The position numbers were made by a program, and so were the translations under genes. From the NCBI GenBank assembly GCA_027575765.1, contig JANBPT010000670.1, positions 1-26,611 of the forward strand: DNA of 26,611 bases, read 5' to 3'. Shown one piece after another: positions 1-8,528 of this stretch (the first letter of the stretch is position 1; the number at the start of each line of letters is the position of its first letter). The DNA comes from Tieghemiomyces parasiticus (lineage: Eukaryota > Kickxellomycota > Dimargaritomycetes > Dimargaritales > Dimargaritaceae). The notes beneath the pieces were generated by a model. It ran no database searches and was not told the DNA's origin. It saw nothing but the letters and a program-made list of their open reading frames with translations.

Positions 1-275
1 TTCATTTCCTTCTTGGAGTCGTAGTACTTCATCTTCCACTCCTCAGTTTCCATGATACACTTCGAGTTGCGGGCCTTGAGGTCGTGGTTTTCATTCTCTA
101 GGCGCTCCACTTCGCCCTCCAGCTCCTTCTCGAGCTCCGAGGACTGTTCCTGGAAATCGAGCAGATCGATTTCGGTGGTCTGGGCTTTCTTGCGCATTTC
201 AGCATACTTTTCCTTCCAGTAGGCTATTTCTACGACCGCGGAGGGGAAGGACGTAGGGTGCTCGTCGTCGGACAT
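1..275 (-). CDS. NudE/RO11-like dynein regulator, N-terminal part (runs off left edge)
   Basis: Reading leftwards from the ATG at 275-273, an open frame of 91 codons continues off the window edge without a stop. The product is hydrophilic and coiled-coil-like. It has the NudE opening: a short leader, a YWKEKYAEM segment, an FQEQSSELEKELE heptad region, then ENENHDLKARNSK and EEWKMKYYDSKKE. The last block matches the fungal NudE/RO11 signature (VEEWKxKYxxSKxE). NudE proteins dimerise through this N-terminal coil and link LIS1 to cytoplasmic dynein, acting in nuclear migration and spindle positioning. No intron is visible in the part present. The C-terminal half lies outside the window, so the full length and dynein-binding tail cannot be judged. 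The gene is transcribed divergently from the R-SNARE at 1202. Confidence 0.75.
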   Translation of the reverse strand, partial: MSDDEHPTSFPSAVVEIAYWKEKYAEMRKKAQTTEIDLLDFQEQSSELEKELEGEVERLENENHDLKARNSKCIMETEEWKMKYYDSKKEM

Positions 276-1201
276 GGTGGAGCTGGGCGGGGCGTAGGTG
301 CAAAAAGTGCAAGCGAGATGGAGCGGGCCAGGCGTGTGACAAAATCGGGGAGAAGGGGAGGGAAAGAAGGGCGCAGGTAGGAACGGAGGGACGATGGGCG
401 AAAAGCGAGGGATGGCATGGAGGGGGGGGCAACGTGGAATGCATATACATACACAAGGTTCGACAGCGGACTGACCAAGGCGGGAAGGGGCTGAGACCAA
501 CTGGCAGGCAGCGGAGCCAAGGTGCGGAGGGAAAGGCCCCAAAAAAAACGGCGGGCGTGTGGAACTGTGGACGTTTAGGCCAGAAATCAAAACAAGCGAC
601 GTGCCCAAGCCGCTGCGTCGGTCCACGTCGCCACGGCTTCTGGCGGGCCGTCCTTTAGGCGGGCGGACGCTGTCTTACCGGGCCCGCGTCGTCCGCCTCT
701 GCAGGGCGGAGGGAAGGGAGGGAGGAAAGGTATGCCTAGAGCGGCCGGCCGGTCTCGCCTCGTGCCTCTGGGCTGCCCCGCAAAGGTCGTGCGGCCCACC
801 GTGCAGCCACGCCGAGTCCCCTTGGTTCCTCAGTACCAACTGGGAGGCCACAATGTGGACACCGTGTTTAAACTCAGCCCTCCTCCACAACCACCGGGTT
901 GGCTTACTTCTGCATGGCCACCGGTGGGACTCGCCCTCCCACAACCGCGCAGGCGAGGAGGAGGGGGAGCGGCGGATAGCGCCTCCGGCATGCATGACGG
1001 CGTCGGACCTCACCACCTGACGTTGCTCACCATACTGGGTGGTCCGTAGCTAGTGCTAAGCCCTCCCCTCTTCCTCGTCTTCCCTTCCCTTAAGCCATCC
1101 CCACATTGCCGACCTGTCCCTACCTCTTGGCACGATCCCCTTCGCCTCTCCATTTCCTAGTTTCCCTTGCGCCTCGCCCTTCTCACCTGCCCCCAGACGT
1201 C
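276..1201. other. Divergent intergenic region, NudE / R-SNARE
   Basis: These 926 bp separate two divergent start codons and should hold both promoters. Open frames on both strands here (for example 559-1020 plus and 675-1016 minus) have no recognisable domains and overlap one another, as expected in GC-rich DNA. The stretch just before 1202 is strongly pyrimidine-rich on the plus strand, as in front of several other genes in this window. No TATA box was convincing. Confidence 0.5.
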
Positions 1202-2175
1202 ATGTCCATCATCACCGCCCTGGTGGCCCGTGGCCCCATAATTCTCGCCGAGCACTCGGCCGAGTCGGGCAACTTTAGCACGGGTAAGTAGCCCGTCGAG
1301 TCTCGAAGAGCCCGGAACCCAGCGAGACCTTCCACAACCACCGATACTGACCCTCCGACACCCCCCCCCCTGCATTCCATCGCCTGCCCAGTGACCCAGG
1401 CCATTCTGGAAAAGATTCCGCCCAACAACTCCAAGCTGACCTACGTTTATGACCGGTGAGTCTAACTGCCAGCCCCAACCTCGGCCAGCCCTAGCCCCCT
1501 CCGCTTCACCCACTCGGTGCTGAATTCATCCTGCTCCCCTCCCTCCAGCTACCTCTTCCACTACATTTGCCAGGACGGTATTGTCTACATGTGCATGGCC
1601 GACGACCAGTTCGGTAAGTGACTGCTGGCCAGCCCGGTCCCTCCTCCCTCCTATTGTCAATCGGTGACCCCACCCTCCCGTCTCCGCCACTCATCGTTGC
1701 CAAACCCACCTCCTCTACCTGGACAGGTCGCCGCATCCCCTTCGCCTTCCTGGAGGACATCAAAAAGGAGTTTCTGGGCAGCTACTCGGACGACCAGATC
1801 GAGACTGCCCTGGCCTACGGCATGAACGAGTTCTCGCGCACCATTGCGCGCAAGATGGACCTGTTCGCCCAGGGCCAGCACGGCGACCACATCCGCCAGG
1901 TCCAGGGCGAGATTTCACAGGTCAAGGACGTAATGGTGCAGAATATCGAGCGGGTACTGGAGCGCGGCGAGCGCATCGACATTTTGGTCGACAAGACCGA
2001 CCACCTCAACAATGCCGCCTTCGCCTTCCGCAAGCGCAGCACCGCGCTTAAGCGGTCCATGTGGTGGAAAAACACCAAACTCATGGCGATGCTGGTCACA
2101 GCTCTGCTCTTCGTTGTCTACATCATCGTGTCCATGGCGTGCGGCTTCCCAGGCTGGAGTCACTGCGTAGGCTAA
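1202..2175 (+). CDS. Longin-type R-SNARE, VAMP7 family
   Basis: Four exons: 1202-1283, 1392-1455, 1549-1613 and 1727-2175, joined at GTAAGT or GTGAGT donors and CAG acceptors, give 219 aa (human VAMP7 is 220). Residues 1-120 form a longin domain, starting MSIITALVARG and containing the YVYDRYLFHYIC core. Residues 123-183 are the SNARE helix. The zero-layer arginine is R146 in NIERVLERG, which makes it an R-SNARE. A single C-terminal membrane anchor spans about 188-208, followed by a short lumenal tail. VAMP7-type proteins drive fusion at vacuole, endosome or plasma membrane, with the longin domain controlling folding and sorting. The reading frame is kept across all three introns, and the joined domain has no gap. 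It converges with the gene at 2429-3184. Which fungal longin SNARE (VAMP7 or Nyv1-like) is the strict orthologue is not settled. Confidence 0.92.
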
Positions 2176-2428
2176 TTCCGCTGTTGTTGTTTTTTAAAAA
2201 AAAAGAAAAACAAGATACATGACGGCTTGCCCTTGATTGCGCTCAGAGATCATCGTCTAGGTCGCGTGGCCATCCTTTGTATTTGTTACCCCCCCCGGTT
2301 CTGTCCCTCTTGTAGCGCGTCCTTTTTTTTCTGAACCCGCATTCGAAACCGCTTTTGTTATTACCATCATTATCCGTAGCTACCAGCCACGCGCCACAAC
2401 GATAAACGTATTGCACTTGACGCATGCT

Positions 2429-3184
2429 TCACAGTTTGGCTGGTAGGTCCATAGGGTTCACAGCCCACGCCGCGGCGTCGGCCCAGCGATCGCTACCCCA
2501 GAATCGCTCCCCGTCATCAGTGATAAAAAACGGAGCGCCGAAAATGTCGTTGGCGATGGCCCAGTCGGTGTTGTCCTGGACCATGGCCTCAGTGCGCGGG
2601 TGGGTGGTGGCTGCATGTACCAGACTCCCCGGGTTGGCCGTGATGCCGAGTTCCTGGAGCAGCGGGGTGACCGCCAAGGGAGTGTGCCAGGCCTCCGCCC
2701 TCGATTGGAGCAGGGCAGTCAGTACCTCCGGCTTGCTCACGTCGTAGTGGTGCACAAACATGGCCTCAAACACGTCCAGCACCCAGCGGGCTAGCAGGCG
2801 CTGAGCAGCGAGGGGGAGGGCGCTGCCGTCGGCTGGAACGAGGCAGGCGTTGAGCAGGGCGGTCAGGCGGGCGGCAGCGGTCGTGTTTACCGGACGGGGC
2901 TTAGGCTTACCCGGCCAGCCACGGTACACAATTCCTTCGCGCTGGCAGAGGCGCTGCATGTCCCGTACGATATAGCGGGTCTTGGCGGGGTTGCTGAGGA
3001 CGGGTCCCTTGGGTCCGGTCGGGCTCGTTTTGGCAAAGACTGGACCGAGAAGGAAGGGACGGAACTCGATGGCGAATCTCGGGGCGACAGGCGCCTCGAG
3101 GGCGCGCAGGACTCGGACGGCGGCGAGGTACGAATAGGGACTATTGTACTCGAACCAGAACCGGAGACTGGGGAGGGCGGACAT
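2429..3184 (-). CDS. 2-hydroxychromene-2-carboxylate isomerase / kappa-class GST-like protein
   Basis: A single exon encodes 251 aa with the DsbA-like thioredoxin fold of the HCCA isomerase/GST-kappa family. The N-terminal motif EYNSPYSYLA carries the family's catalytic serine (S15). An all-alpha insertion follows (about residues 55-190). The second half of the thioredoxin fold contains the FGAPFFI block and FWGSDRW near the C terminus, both typical of the family. Members bind glutathione and isomerise aromatic-degradation intermediates or act as mitochondrial or peroxisomal glutathione transferases. The substrate here cannot be told from sequence. No clear targeting signal is seen: the start MSALPSLRFWFEYNSPYS places the active site right at the N terminus, as in bacterial members. 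A TATTTAA sequence about 125 bp upstream on the coding strand (near 3308-3314) is a plausible core promoter element. Confidence 0.88.
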   Translation of the reverse strand: MSALPSLRFWFEYNSPYSYLAAVRVLRALEAPVAPRFAIEFRPFLLGPVFAKTSPTGPKGPVLSNPAKTRYIVRDMQRLCQREGIVYRGWPGKPKPRPVNTTAAARLTALLNACLVPADGSALPLAAQRLLARWVLDVFEAMFVHHYDVSKPEVLTALLQSRAEAWHTPLAVTPLLQELGITANPGSLVHAATTHPRTEAMVQDNTDWAIANDIFGAPFFITDDGERFWGSDRWADAAAWAVNPMDLPAKL

Positions 3185-3829
3185 GATAGTATTGGCAGCG
3201 GGAAAGTGGGGAGTAGATGAAGAGCGACTGTGTCAATGGTAGGCCGTGGCCGGGGATGAAGAAGCGGCAATTAAGGTCGGGTCCAGTCTAGAGAAGGATG
3301 ATGGCGGCATTAAATACGGTGCGATGACTAGGCGTTGGCAGCTAGTCAATGGGCCTAGGGACGGGGCCGTTCAGTAGTCAACCAATCACCCGCCGGCCCT
3401 GCTTGCGATGGCAATTGCACGCGCCAGTTTTGGGCTACCTACTGACAAGAGGGAGGGAGAATGATGGGGTGGGAAACCGTACAGGGCAATGTGGGAAGGC
3501 AGTGACTGAAGCTGCGGGGCATGGGCAAGTAAGGAAAGGCCCGTATGGGGTAACGATGGGTCATATTTGCTAGGTACGAATTTCGTTTATTTTCAAGGGA
3601 GTGAACAGCAGCTTGCCGATGGACACCGGCGGGGAGGTGAGGCGTAATCGTCCCCTTTGCCCGCTCACTATACCTGGTGAGTTGGCAATACGTGACTGCG
3701 ATGCTTCGGGGCCCAACCATGCCCCGCCCACTCTGGGCAGGGTGGAGCGGGACCGACCGCCGTTGACCGGTGCCGGGTCCGTTCTCCCTCTCTCTCTCTC
3801 TCCGGCTTTCATTTTTCCCCGGTCCGCCA
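3185..3829. other. Intergenic region upstream of the HCCA-isomerase gene, 3' of MIC10
   Basis: These 645 bp contain the promoter side of the 2429-3184 gene and the 3' flank of MIC10. A short CT microsatellite lies at 3788-3802, just past the MIC10 stop. Open frames here (for example 3601-3858 plus) resemble no family and run into the MIC10 exon on the other strand. No further gene is seen. Confidence 0.5.
3788..3802. repeat. CT dinucleotide microsatellite
   Basis: An uninterrupted CT run of about 15 bp lies within the presumed 3' UTR or flank of MIC10. It is a simple repeat with no further role visible. Confidence 0.8.
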
Positions 3830-4383
3830 TTACTGCGGCTTGGCTAGGCTGGGGATAGGCAACGTAGTCAGGGCACCGCCGGCCGGGCGGAACCGCCGCT
3901 GGCAGTCGCTGTAGGCATAACCGGTACCGAAGCCGGTACCGGCCCAGACCGGCCAGGTCCGACCTACAAGATGAGTGAATGGTAGAAGGAGTCTCGTGGT
4001 GGTAGGTTAGCGGACGATAAGACGGGTCGTGGTTCTTTGCGCTGTTAGCTAGGCCCACTGGTTCCGGCCACGCCGGGTGCTCCAGGTGGAATCGGGACTT
4101 GGTAACTTACGGCGGAAGAGCAGGGCGGAGACCACCACACCGGATGAGAAGCCGATCCCAGCCTTGACAAGGAGATCAGCCACGCATTGGTCCCACTGGC
4201 GAGTCGAGGGCATCAAATTTACAAGACGTAGGTGTGGAAGTAGAGGGTTAGCCAATCCAGATCCCGGTGGCCCGCATGGGGGGTTGTACGGGCGTGGGGA
4301 ATATCTGTGGTTTCCCGGGCCAATCTCACCTGACGTACCTTGGCGTCAAGGACCTGTTCGCTGGGGAGTTGCGAGTCAGTCAT
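3830..4383 (-). CDS. MIC10: MICOS complex subunit MIC10
   Basis: Three small exons on the minus strand, 4383-4339, 4195-4111 and 3963-3830, join in frame to an 87-aa protein. The introns (143 and 147 nt) have GTACGT and GTAAGT donors and CAG/TAG acceptors. The join gives EQVLDAK then WDQCVADLLVKAGIGF, the classic MIC10 opening (compare LDTKWD..L..LVK in yeast). Two hairpin membrane segments follow. The first has G28-x-G30-x3-G34. The second has the family's GxGxGxG motif, G52-T-G-F-G-T-G58, preceded by RRRTWPVWAGTG and followed by YAYSDC. MIC10 is the inner-membrane-bending core of MICOS at crista junctions, and the glycine motifs drive its oligomerisation. The C-terminal 20 residues (RFRPAGG...KPQ) are longer than usual. 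It is divergently transcribed from the centrin gene across a region with tandem repeats. Confidence 0.9.
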
Positions 4384-4561
4384 GGCGGTAGAGAGGAGGG
4401 AAAAGGGTAGGATTGAAGAGCTGGACGAGTCTAGGTGGATGGTGGAAATAGGAGGCTGGCGGATAGTAGCTGGAAAGGAGCTAGATACGCGCAAATGTAT
4501 TATGTGTGAAGAATCAGGAGGTCGGCCACATGGGAATCCGAACGATGAGGTGGGTTTAGTT

Positions 4562-4580
4562 GGGGAGGGCGGGGGCGGGG
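4562..4580 (+). promoter_or_regulatory. Predicted G-quadruplex motif
   Basis: Four G runs of 4, 3, 5 and 4 bases are separated by single-nucleotide loops (GGGG-A-GGG-C-GGGGG-C-GGGG). This is among the most stable classes of predicted quadruplex. It lies in the MIC10/centrin divergent promoter, G-rich on the plus (centrin-sense) strand. Folding and function are inferred from sequence only. Confidence 0.6.
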
Positions 4581-4729
4581 CACACGCGGGCCGTGGCAGA
4601 GTGGGACGAGGCGGGGCGGGGCGGCGTGGATGGTGCGGGGTGAGGTGTGCGAACCAGCCCTAGGAGCCCGCAGCCCTCAGCTCAACTGTGGCTTTGGAGC
4701 CGCCTCATTCCTCCCACCCAGCACGACGA

Positions 4730-4815
4730 TAGGCCTTACCACATTAACCATTAAAGTTAGGCCTTACCACCTTTGACACACAACGTTAGGCCTTACCACA
4801 TTGGACGTTCGACTT
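4730..4815 (+). repeat. Three tandem copies of a 13-bp element, TAGGCCTTACCAC
   Basis: The identical 13-mer TAGGCCTTACCAC starts at 4730, 4758 and 4787, giving units of 28 and 29 bp. The spacers between copies differ in sequence, so only the core is conserved. The core includes the palindrome AGGCCT. The array ends 75-160 bp upstream of the centrin ATG and about 350 bp upstream of the MIC10 ATG. Identical cores with diverged spacers at near-constant spacing look like a transcription-factor binding array rather than a simple satellite, but the factor is unknown. Confidence 0.85.
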
Positions 4816-4889
4816 AACCCTCTGGGACATTGGTCCTTTGGCCTTCACATTCCGCGAATCCTTTCCCCGCCACGTTGAGCGCCTTCGCC

Positions 4890-5524
4890 ATGAGTAGCGG
4901 TCCATCCCACCGTACGCCGCCGGCAAGTCCAGCCCAGAAACGTAGGTGAACCCCCTCCTCCTCCCAACCAGAGGCCCCGTCCGTTCTCCTTACCTGCCTT
5001 CCTCGGCCCCGCCTTACCTTGGAGCACCTCCCTACCTCCCTCACACCCACCCCCTCCTAATACTGCCATCCTTACCACTCGCCCCAGTCCACGAGAACCA
5101 GTTGCAGAATGCCTTTGCCACCTTCGATACGGCGGGTGACGGCTGGATCCCTGCCTCCAAGCTACGCCACGTCCTGACTGCACTCAACCTACCCAACGAC
5201 CGCGCGGCGGTAACCGAGCTGCAGGCCGAGCTCGACCGCCACCGCACAGGGCGGATCGAGTACCCGACGTACCTGCGGGTCCTGCGCTCGTGCCTAGCCG
5301 CCCGTAACCCGGCTGACGAACTCAGATCCCTGTTTGCCATGTTCGACGTGACGGGCGCAGGTCGAATCAGCGTACGGGACCTCGAACGCGTGGCCAGCGA
5401 ACTGGACGAGGCCATCCCCACCGCCGAACTGCAGGAGATGGTTGACATGGCCGACCGGGACGGTGATGGTCTAGTTGACCTGGATGACTTTACGCTGATC
5501 ATGCGGAAAGTGGGCCTGTTGTGA
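4890..5524 (+). CDS. Centrin (Cdc31-like EF-hand protein)
   Basis: Two exons, 4890-4941 and 5088-5524 (GTAGGT donor, CCCAG acceptor, CTAAT branch-like site near 5056), give 162 aa, the usual centrin length. After a short basic N-terminal tail there are four EF-hand units. The C-terminal half is unmistakably centrin: LERVASELDEAIPTAELQEM followed by ADRDGDG and a final MRKVGLL, the counterpart of MKKTSLY. EF4 (D140-D151) keeps the calcium ligands with Asp at position 12. EF1 lacks the acidic residues at loop positions 3 and 12 (A33, K42), EF2 has R and T at positions 4 and 12, and EF3 has T, A and D at positions 3, 5 and 12. Centrins act at spindle pole bodies/centrosomes, in nuclear export (TREX-2) and in XPC repair complexes. 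The donor at 4942 was chosen because it alone keeps the centrin frame. Confidence 0.85.
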
Positions 5525-6140
5525 CGGGCTAGGCCCCCCCCGGCGAAACAAAGTCGATGTCGGATGACCATGGGGGTCTATTAATAATAAACAATCTGTT
5601 GATACCGCGCCTCACTTCGCCAATCGGCCCCTGTGGACCCTGGCGCTGGCCGCTCCAGTCGCCCTGAGGGCCTACGGTCCCAGCCACCCGACAAACGGAA
5701 AGTCGACCGGTACGCACCGCGGCGATAGGGCTAACCAGACTCTTCACGGGTGCACTTTGGCCCTCAGTTGAGCTTAGCTGGCCAGGCAGCGAGGTTCGCC
5801 CCCCGTCTGGTAAACTCCAATTCCGGTTTCTTTTTTTTTCCCTGGCCCCTCTCCCTGCTTCTGCCCCCCCCACACACACACTCCCACCCGTTCACTACTA
5901 AACACGCTACTTATGCCCGCCCACCCGCAGCCCGGCAAACCTCCTCCCATACAAGCTTCCCCGCCCAGTGGTCTACAGGTCTGGTCTGAGGTTTTACATT
6001 ATTCGCATCCCTCCTCGTCTTTTTAGCTCCCGGCATTTCCTGACCTTTTCTCACCTCTATCGAGCATTTCTCAGCCCAGTGTCCCCGCCCGTAGCCCCTA
6101 CCCAGCCTTCTAGCTGCCTGGAATCTGGTCCATTGACGCT
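5525..6140. other. Intergenic region, centrin 3' flank and UBL3 promoter
   Basis: This 616-bp stretch contains the centrin poly(A) signal and, from about 5830, a pyrimidine-rich leader in front of the UBL3 start at 6141. I see no recognisable coding exon, TATA box or RNA gene. Confidence 0.5.
5586..5591 (+). terminator. Canonical AATAAA poly(A) signal, centrin
   Basis: AATAAA lies 62 bp past the centrin stop codon, within an AT-rich patch (TTAATAATAAACAAT) in otherwise GC-rich sequence. Confidence 0.55.
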
Positions 6141-6842
6141 ATGACCCCACCTCCGCCGGCCTCCCCGTCCGCGGCGGCCGTCTCGGCCGACCAAATCTCC
6201 CTCAAATGCCTGCTCGTGTCGGGCAATCGCCACGTCTTTACATTTCCCGCCACGACCACCGTCCAGCAGGCCAAGAAACAGATCTTCCAAGAGTGGCCCA
6301 AAGGTAAGGCCAGGCCCGGTGAGGCTTTGACGTCCCTTCTCCGCTCCGCGGTGTAACCCCTCGTCGCCCGGAAGCTTACACCCTACTCCTTTCCCCCACG
6401 CGTGCACACCCACCTTTGCCCTCGCCTCAGATTGGGAGGGAGAGAAACCTGAGTCGCCGGGCAACCTACGTCTACTATACCTTGGCAAGTTCCTCCTAGA
6501 CAACACCCTACTGGTCGACAACCGCCTCGTTCCGGGCCAAACTTCCACCGTCCACTTGACCGTCAAGGCCGTCGCGGGTCCCGAGGTCCCAAGTAAGTAC
6601 CACCGCTTCTCTCGCTGCGTACCTGCCGGATTCCTCGGCTGTACCCAACAAACGCTTCGGGGCCGAGGCCCCCCAGCCCGCCCATGGGGGGGTCGCCAGT
6701 CGATTCATAGGCTTCGACCACGTCTATCCTTACCAACTCCCCCACCTATGTCACCTCTTTCCGCCGCTTCCATTTAGAACCCACCAAGGCCAGCGGTGGG
6801 ACGGACGACGATGCCCCCGCCTGCCAATGCACGATATTGTAG
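6141..6842 (+). CDS. Membrane-anchored ubiquitin-fold protein (UBL3/MUB) with CaaX box
   Basis: Three exons, 6141-6303, 6431-6592 and 6778-6842, join in frame (phase 1 at both introns, GTAAGG and GTAAGT donors, CAG/TAG acceptors) to 129 aa. Residues 16-105 form a ubiquitin-like fold of the Rad60-SLD/UBL3 type: a DQISLKCLLVSGNRHVFTF strand pair, TVQQAKKQIFQEWP helix, then LRLLYLGKFLLDNTLL and HLTVKAV. The last exon supplies a short linker and the C-terminal CQCTIL. C126-T-I-L is a CaaX box, with Leu favouring geranylgeranylation, and C124 is a likely palmitoylation site. UBL3/MUB proteins are prenylated plasma-membrane ubiquitin folds that are not conjugated; they dock E2 enzymes and sort cargo to vesicles. 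The CaaX tail appears only after correct splicing, which supports the model. It converges with the ASS gene. Confidence 0.9.
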
Positions 6843-7184
6843 TAAACCGTGGTGACCTTCTCGGTACGAACCGCCGTCGGGCTAGGTTGCATGCTTCTCG
6901 TTTATCGTCGGTCCAATTTTTGCAGCTTTCAGGCCTCCCCAACCCCCGGTCTTTCTGTGCCGCATCACCCGTGCCCTTACTTTGTTACTTTTATAACGGC
7001 GTCTGCCTCACCTCAAATCTCCCCCCCCCCTACTTACTAAAGTCACACTATTCTAATTTCACACCCTCCCGCCCTATCCCCTCCTTTAGACCATCAATCC
7101 ATTACTAAACATTTTAATATAATCATTTGGTCGGCCCCCCACAGTCTTGATACCGTTGAGGGCTAATCATGAAGCAGCTCGAAT
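6843..7184. other. Convergent 3' region, UBL3 / ASS
   Basis: These 342 bp lie between two converging stop codons. AT-rich patches around 7030-7120 on both strands are suitable for poly(A) signals, including an ATTTTAATATAATCATT stretch. No gene is seen. Confidence 0.5.
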
Positions 7185-8414
7185 CTAAAACTTTCCACCC
7201 CATTTCTTGAGACGGATGCTCTGGATCTTGATAAAGCCCTCCGAATCCTGAGGGGAGAAGCCGCCTTGGACGTCCATGCTGCTCTCCTCCATGTCGTACA
7301 GCTTCTCGGTCTCGCTGAAGCGGCCCTCGACCACGGCATTACCCTTGTACAGCTTGAGGCGTACCACACCGTTGACATTCTTCTGCGAAGCGGCGATCGT
7401 GGACGTAATGAGGGCACCCTCGGGCGAGAAGTAGAGGCCATTGTACAGTAGCTTGGAGAAGGCCGGGGTGACGTGCTCGTCACGGTACTGGCGCACTTCG
7501 CGGTCCAGGACCAGGCCCTCCAGATCGACGTGGGCGACGCGCAGGATGGTACCGCCGGGGGTCTCGTAGCAGCCGCGGCTCTTGATGCCAATGAAGCGGT
7601 TCTCGACAATGTCGACGCGACCGATGCCGTGACGGCGAGCCAGGGCGTTGAGGTAGAGGAACAAGTCCAATGGGTCGGTGACGGCGGTGCCGTCGTCCTG
7701 GTTCACGACCCGCACGGGGCGGCCGGCCTCGAAGGTGATGTGAATGCGCTCCGGGGTGTTGGGGGCGTCCTCGGGGGCCACGGTGAGCTTCCACATGTCG
7801 TGGGGTGGGGTGACGTTGGGGTCCTCGAGGATACCGGCCTCGTACGAAATGTGGAAGAGGTTCTCGTCGGTGGACCAGGGCTTGGCGGCGGTCTGGACGA
7901 CCGGGATGGACTTTTCAGCGGCGTAGGCCAGCAGGTCGTTGCGGCCCTGGAAGCGGTTGAAGAAGGCCGGCACACGCCAGGGCGCAATCACCTGGATACC
8001 AGGGGCTAGGGCGTAGTAGGCCAGCTCAAAACGGACCTGGTCGTTGCCCTTGCCCGTGCAGCCGTGCGACACGTGGGTGCAACCCTCGGCCTGGGCGATC
8101 TGGATCTGGCTGCGAGCGATCACGGGGCGGGCCAGAGAAGTGCCCAGCAGGTAGACGCCCTCGTAGATGGCATTGGTCTGCACGGCCGGGAAGATGAGCT
8201 CCTCAACAAACTCGCGGCGCAGGTCCACAATGTGAACCTTGGAGGCACCCAGGCCCAGGGCCTTGGCGCGGGCCTCCTCAAAGTCCTCCTCCTGGCCGAC
8301 GTCGGCCATGTAGGCCTGGACCTCGTAGCCCTCCTCCAGGAGCCAGGCCAGGATACAGGAGGTGTCGAGGCCACCAGAGTAGGCGAGCAGAACTTTACCC
8401 TTGGGAGCGGCCAT
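7185..8414 (-). CDS. ASS1: Argininosuccinate synthase
   Basis: A single exon of 409 aa covers the whole family length. The N-terminal ATP pyrophosphatase P-loop is AYSGGLDTS (residues 10-18). The family signature GCTGKGNDQVRFE lies near residues 115-128, followed by TDENLFHISYEAGILEDP and SRGCYETPGGTIL. The enzyme condenses citrulline and aspartate, using ATP, to argininosuccinate, the penultimate cytosolic step of arginine synthesis. The start at 8414 was chosen because MAAPKGKVLLAYSGG aligns with the family's N terminus. The frame stays open to an ATG at 8813, but that 133-codon extension is unlike any ASS and overlaps TATA-like sites. Two TATA-like sequences lie 105 and 215 bp upstream, and a perfect TGAGTCA (Gcn4/CPC1-type site) sits at 8833-8839, consistent with general amino-acid control. 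In yeast the gene is ARG1. Confidence 0.97.
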   Translation of the reverse strand: MAAPKGKVLLAYSGGLDTSCILAWLLEEGYEVQAYMADVGQEEDFEEARAKALGLGASKVHIVDLRREFVEELIFPAVQTNAIYEGVYLLGTSLARPVIARSQIQIAQAEGCTHVSHGCTGKGNDQVRFELAYYALAPGIQVIAPWRVPAFFNRFQGRNDLLAYAAEKSIPVVQTAAKPWSTDENLFHISYEAGILEDPNVTPPHDMWKLTVAPEDAPNTPERIHITFEAGRPVRVVNQDDGTAVTDPLDLFLYLNALARRHGIGRVDIVENRFIGIKSRGCYETPGGTILRVAHVDLEGLVLDREVRQYRDEHVTPAFSKLLYNGLYFSPEGALITSTIAASQKNVNGVVRLKLYKGNAVVEGRFSETEKLYDMEESSMDVQGGFSPQDSEGFIKIQSIRLKKWGGKF

Positions 8415-8517
8415 GGTGCAGAAAGGGATCGGTGGGGATGGTGAAGTACAACAGTGGAAAGGCGGTAGCGACGCGTGCGGCAGGAATAATGGATGGCCGA
8501 TGAAACGAGTGAGGGGG

Positions 8518-8528
8518 GGCTTTATAAG
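8518..8528 (-). promoter_or_regulatory. TATA-like element of ASS
   Basis: CTTATAAAGCC on the minus strand lies about 105 bp upstream of the ASS start. A second copy, TTTATAAAG near 8626-8634, lies about 215 bp upstream. Position and sequence fit a core promoter, but transcription starts are unknown. Confidence 0.45.

Larger units (their letters stand above)
4384..4889. other. Shared divergent promoter region, MIC10 / centrin
   Basis: These 506 bp lie between two divergent start codons. They hold two unusual structures, listed separately: a G-quadruplex motif at 4562-4580 inside a very G-rich plus-strand block (about 4561-4640), and three tandem copies of a 13-bp element at 4730-4799. Open frames in this stretch look non-coding. 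Confidence 0.6.

Noticed and set aside
559..1020. Overlapping frames on both strands between NudE and the R-SNARE
   Set aside because: No recognisable domains, poor codon pattern, and both strands open at once, which is expected by chance in GC-rich sequence.
2330..2365. tRNA B-box-like TTTCGAA sequence
   Set aside because: It lacks a matching A box and an acceptor stem at the right spacing. No tRNA gene could be supported anywhere in the window.
7473..8009. 178-codon plus-strand frame inside ASS
   Set aside because: It is a shadow of the conserved ASS coding sequence, with repetitive Gly/Val/Asp composition.
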